A DNA stretch of 64,000 nucleotides from assembly GCF_016123485.1 (NCBI RefSeq), contig NZ_JADCKQ010000006.1:151294-215293 (forward strand), given 5' to 3'. The notes beneath the pieces are model-generated. The model was not told the DNA's origin. It ran no database searches and was given only the letters and a program-made list of their open reading frames with translations. The stretch is from Halocynthiibacter styelae (GTDB lineage Bacteria; Pseudomonadota; Alphaproteobacteria; Rhodobacterales; Rhodobacteraceae). Of this stretch, positions 63,950 through 64,000 are shown one piece after another (position 1 is the stretch's first letter; each line of letters begins with the position of its first letter). Position numbers and translations under genes: made by a program.

Positions 63950-64000
63950 ATGGCCACGGACTATATCGTCAAAGACATCACCCTTGCGGAATTCGGTCGT
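63950..64000 (+). CDS. ahcY: Adenosylhomocysteinase, N-terminal fragment (cut by window end)
   Basis: Only 17 codons are present: MATDYIVKDITLAEFGR. This is the characteristic start of S-adenosylhomocysteine hydrolase, which splits S-adenosylhomocysteine to adenosine and homocysteine. Position beyond regA fits, since ahcY follows the reg genes in Rhodobacter. TAAGGAA lies 8 bases upstream of the ATG. The 71-base leader shows no riboswitch fold that I can see. Confidence 0.8.
   Translation, partial: MATDYIVKDITLAEFGR

Noticed and set aside
1..64000. tRNA, rRNA, CRISPR arrays, insertion sequences, prophage or defence islands
   Set aside because: Scanned by eye. No repeat-spacer pattern, transposase, integrase, capsid or known defence protein was seen, and no tRNA-like cloverleaf was noticed in the intergenic regions. 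A tool-based scan could still find a short RNA gene.

Overview
The window is a 64 kb piece of an alphaproteobacterial chromosome. I infer the order Rhodobacterales (Roseobacter/Rhodobacter group). The main evidence is gene order: regB / senC-regA followed by ahcY, tsaE-amgK-murU-addB-addA-trxA, hemJ-rho-mnmE-mnmG-rsmG-parA-parB, and a divergent maf-aroE-coaE-dnaQ operon. The protein sequences themselves also fit. The DNA is densely coding and moderately GC-rich. I saw no tRNA, rRNA, insertion sequence, prophage, CRISPR array or integrase. Almost everything is core housekeeping.

Layout. (1) 0-7 kb: ubiG, a comF-grx-nitrilase-marR operon, a methyltransferase gene and hemH, then two L,D-transpeptidase genes flanking a CAP-domain lipoprotein gene. 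(2) 7-15 kb: a long leftward operon, hslO-nudix-cca-ABC-ABC-RNA methyltransferase. (3) 15-25 kb: a receiver/PP2C regulator divergent from a small Hpt protein, then argG, exported msrA, rbsK-maeB and mutS. (4) 25-30 kb: hrcA-grpE and the divergent operon rph-rdgB-hemW-ybaN. (5) 30-37.2 kb: the leftward operon hemJ-rho-mnmE-mnmG-rsmG-parA-parB. It carries two perfect 16-bp parS sites, inside mnmG and rsmG. (6) 37.23-37.63 kb: a 400-bp gap that I interpret as the chromosome origin. It has an AT-rich block, a cluster of near-consensus DnaA boxes, an exact IHF-consensus match and a one-mismatch CtrA site, and the operons on both sides are transcribed away from it. (7) 37.6-44 kb: maf-aroE-coaE-dnaQ, secB, fxsA, and tim44-mltA-smr. 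(8) 44-48.8 kb: an alpha/beta-hydrolase lipoprotein gene whose start codon lies in a 13-bp hairpin, then hslU, a membrane protein gene, an apparent plus-strand structured RNA (6S-like) with its own terminator, hslV and trxA. (9) 48.8-58.9 kb: the DNA repair / wall recycling operon, headed by a PAS-domain protein gene with a perfect CtrA box upstream. (10) 59-64 kb: the RegB/SenC/RegA redox system, a small lipoprotein gene, an odd start-less open frame, GNAT and HD-hydrolase genes, a small secreted protein gene and the first 17 codons of ahcY.

How it fits together: ParA/ParB with parS 3-5 kb from oriC form the chromosome segregation centromere. Candidate CtrA sites at oriC, in the PP2C/Hpt intergenic region and upstream of the PAS gene suggest cell-cycle control of replication and signalling, but only one is a perfect match. 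The most interesting non-coding signals are the oriC/parS architecture, the orphan plus-strand terminator and RNA between hslV and the membrane gene, a strong secB terminator hidden inside the dnaQ coding sequence, and the hairpin over the hydrolase start codon. I found no convincing new multi-gene defence or biosynthetic system.
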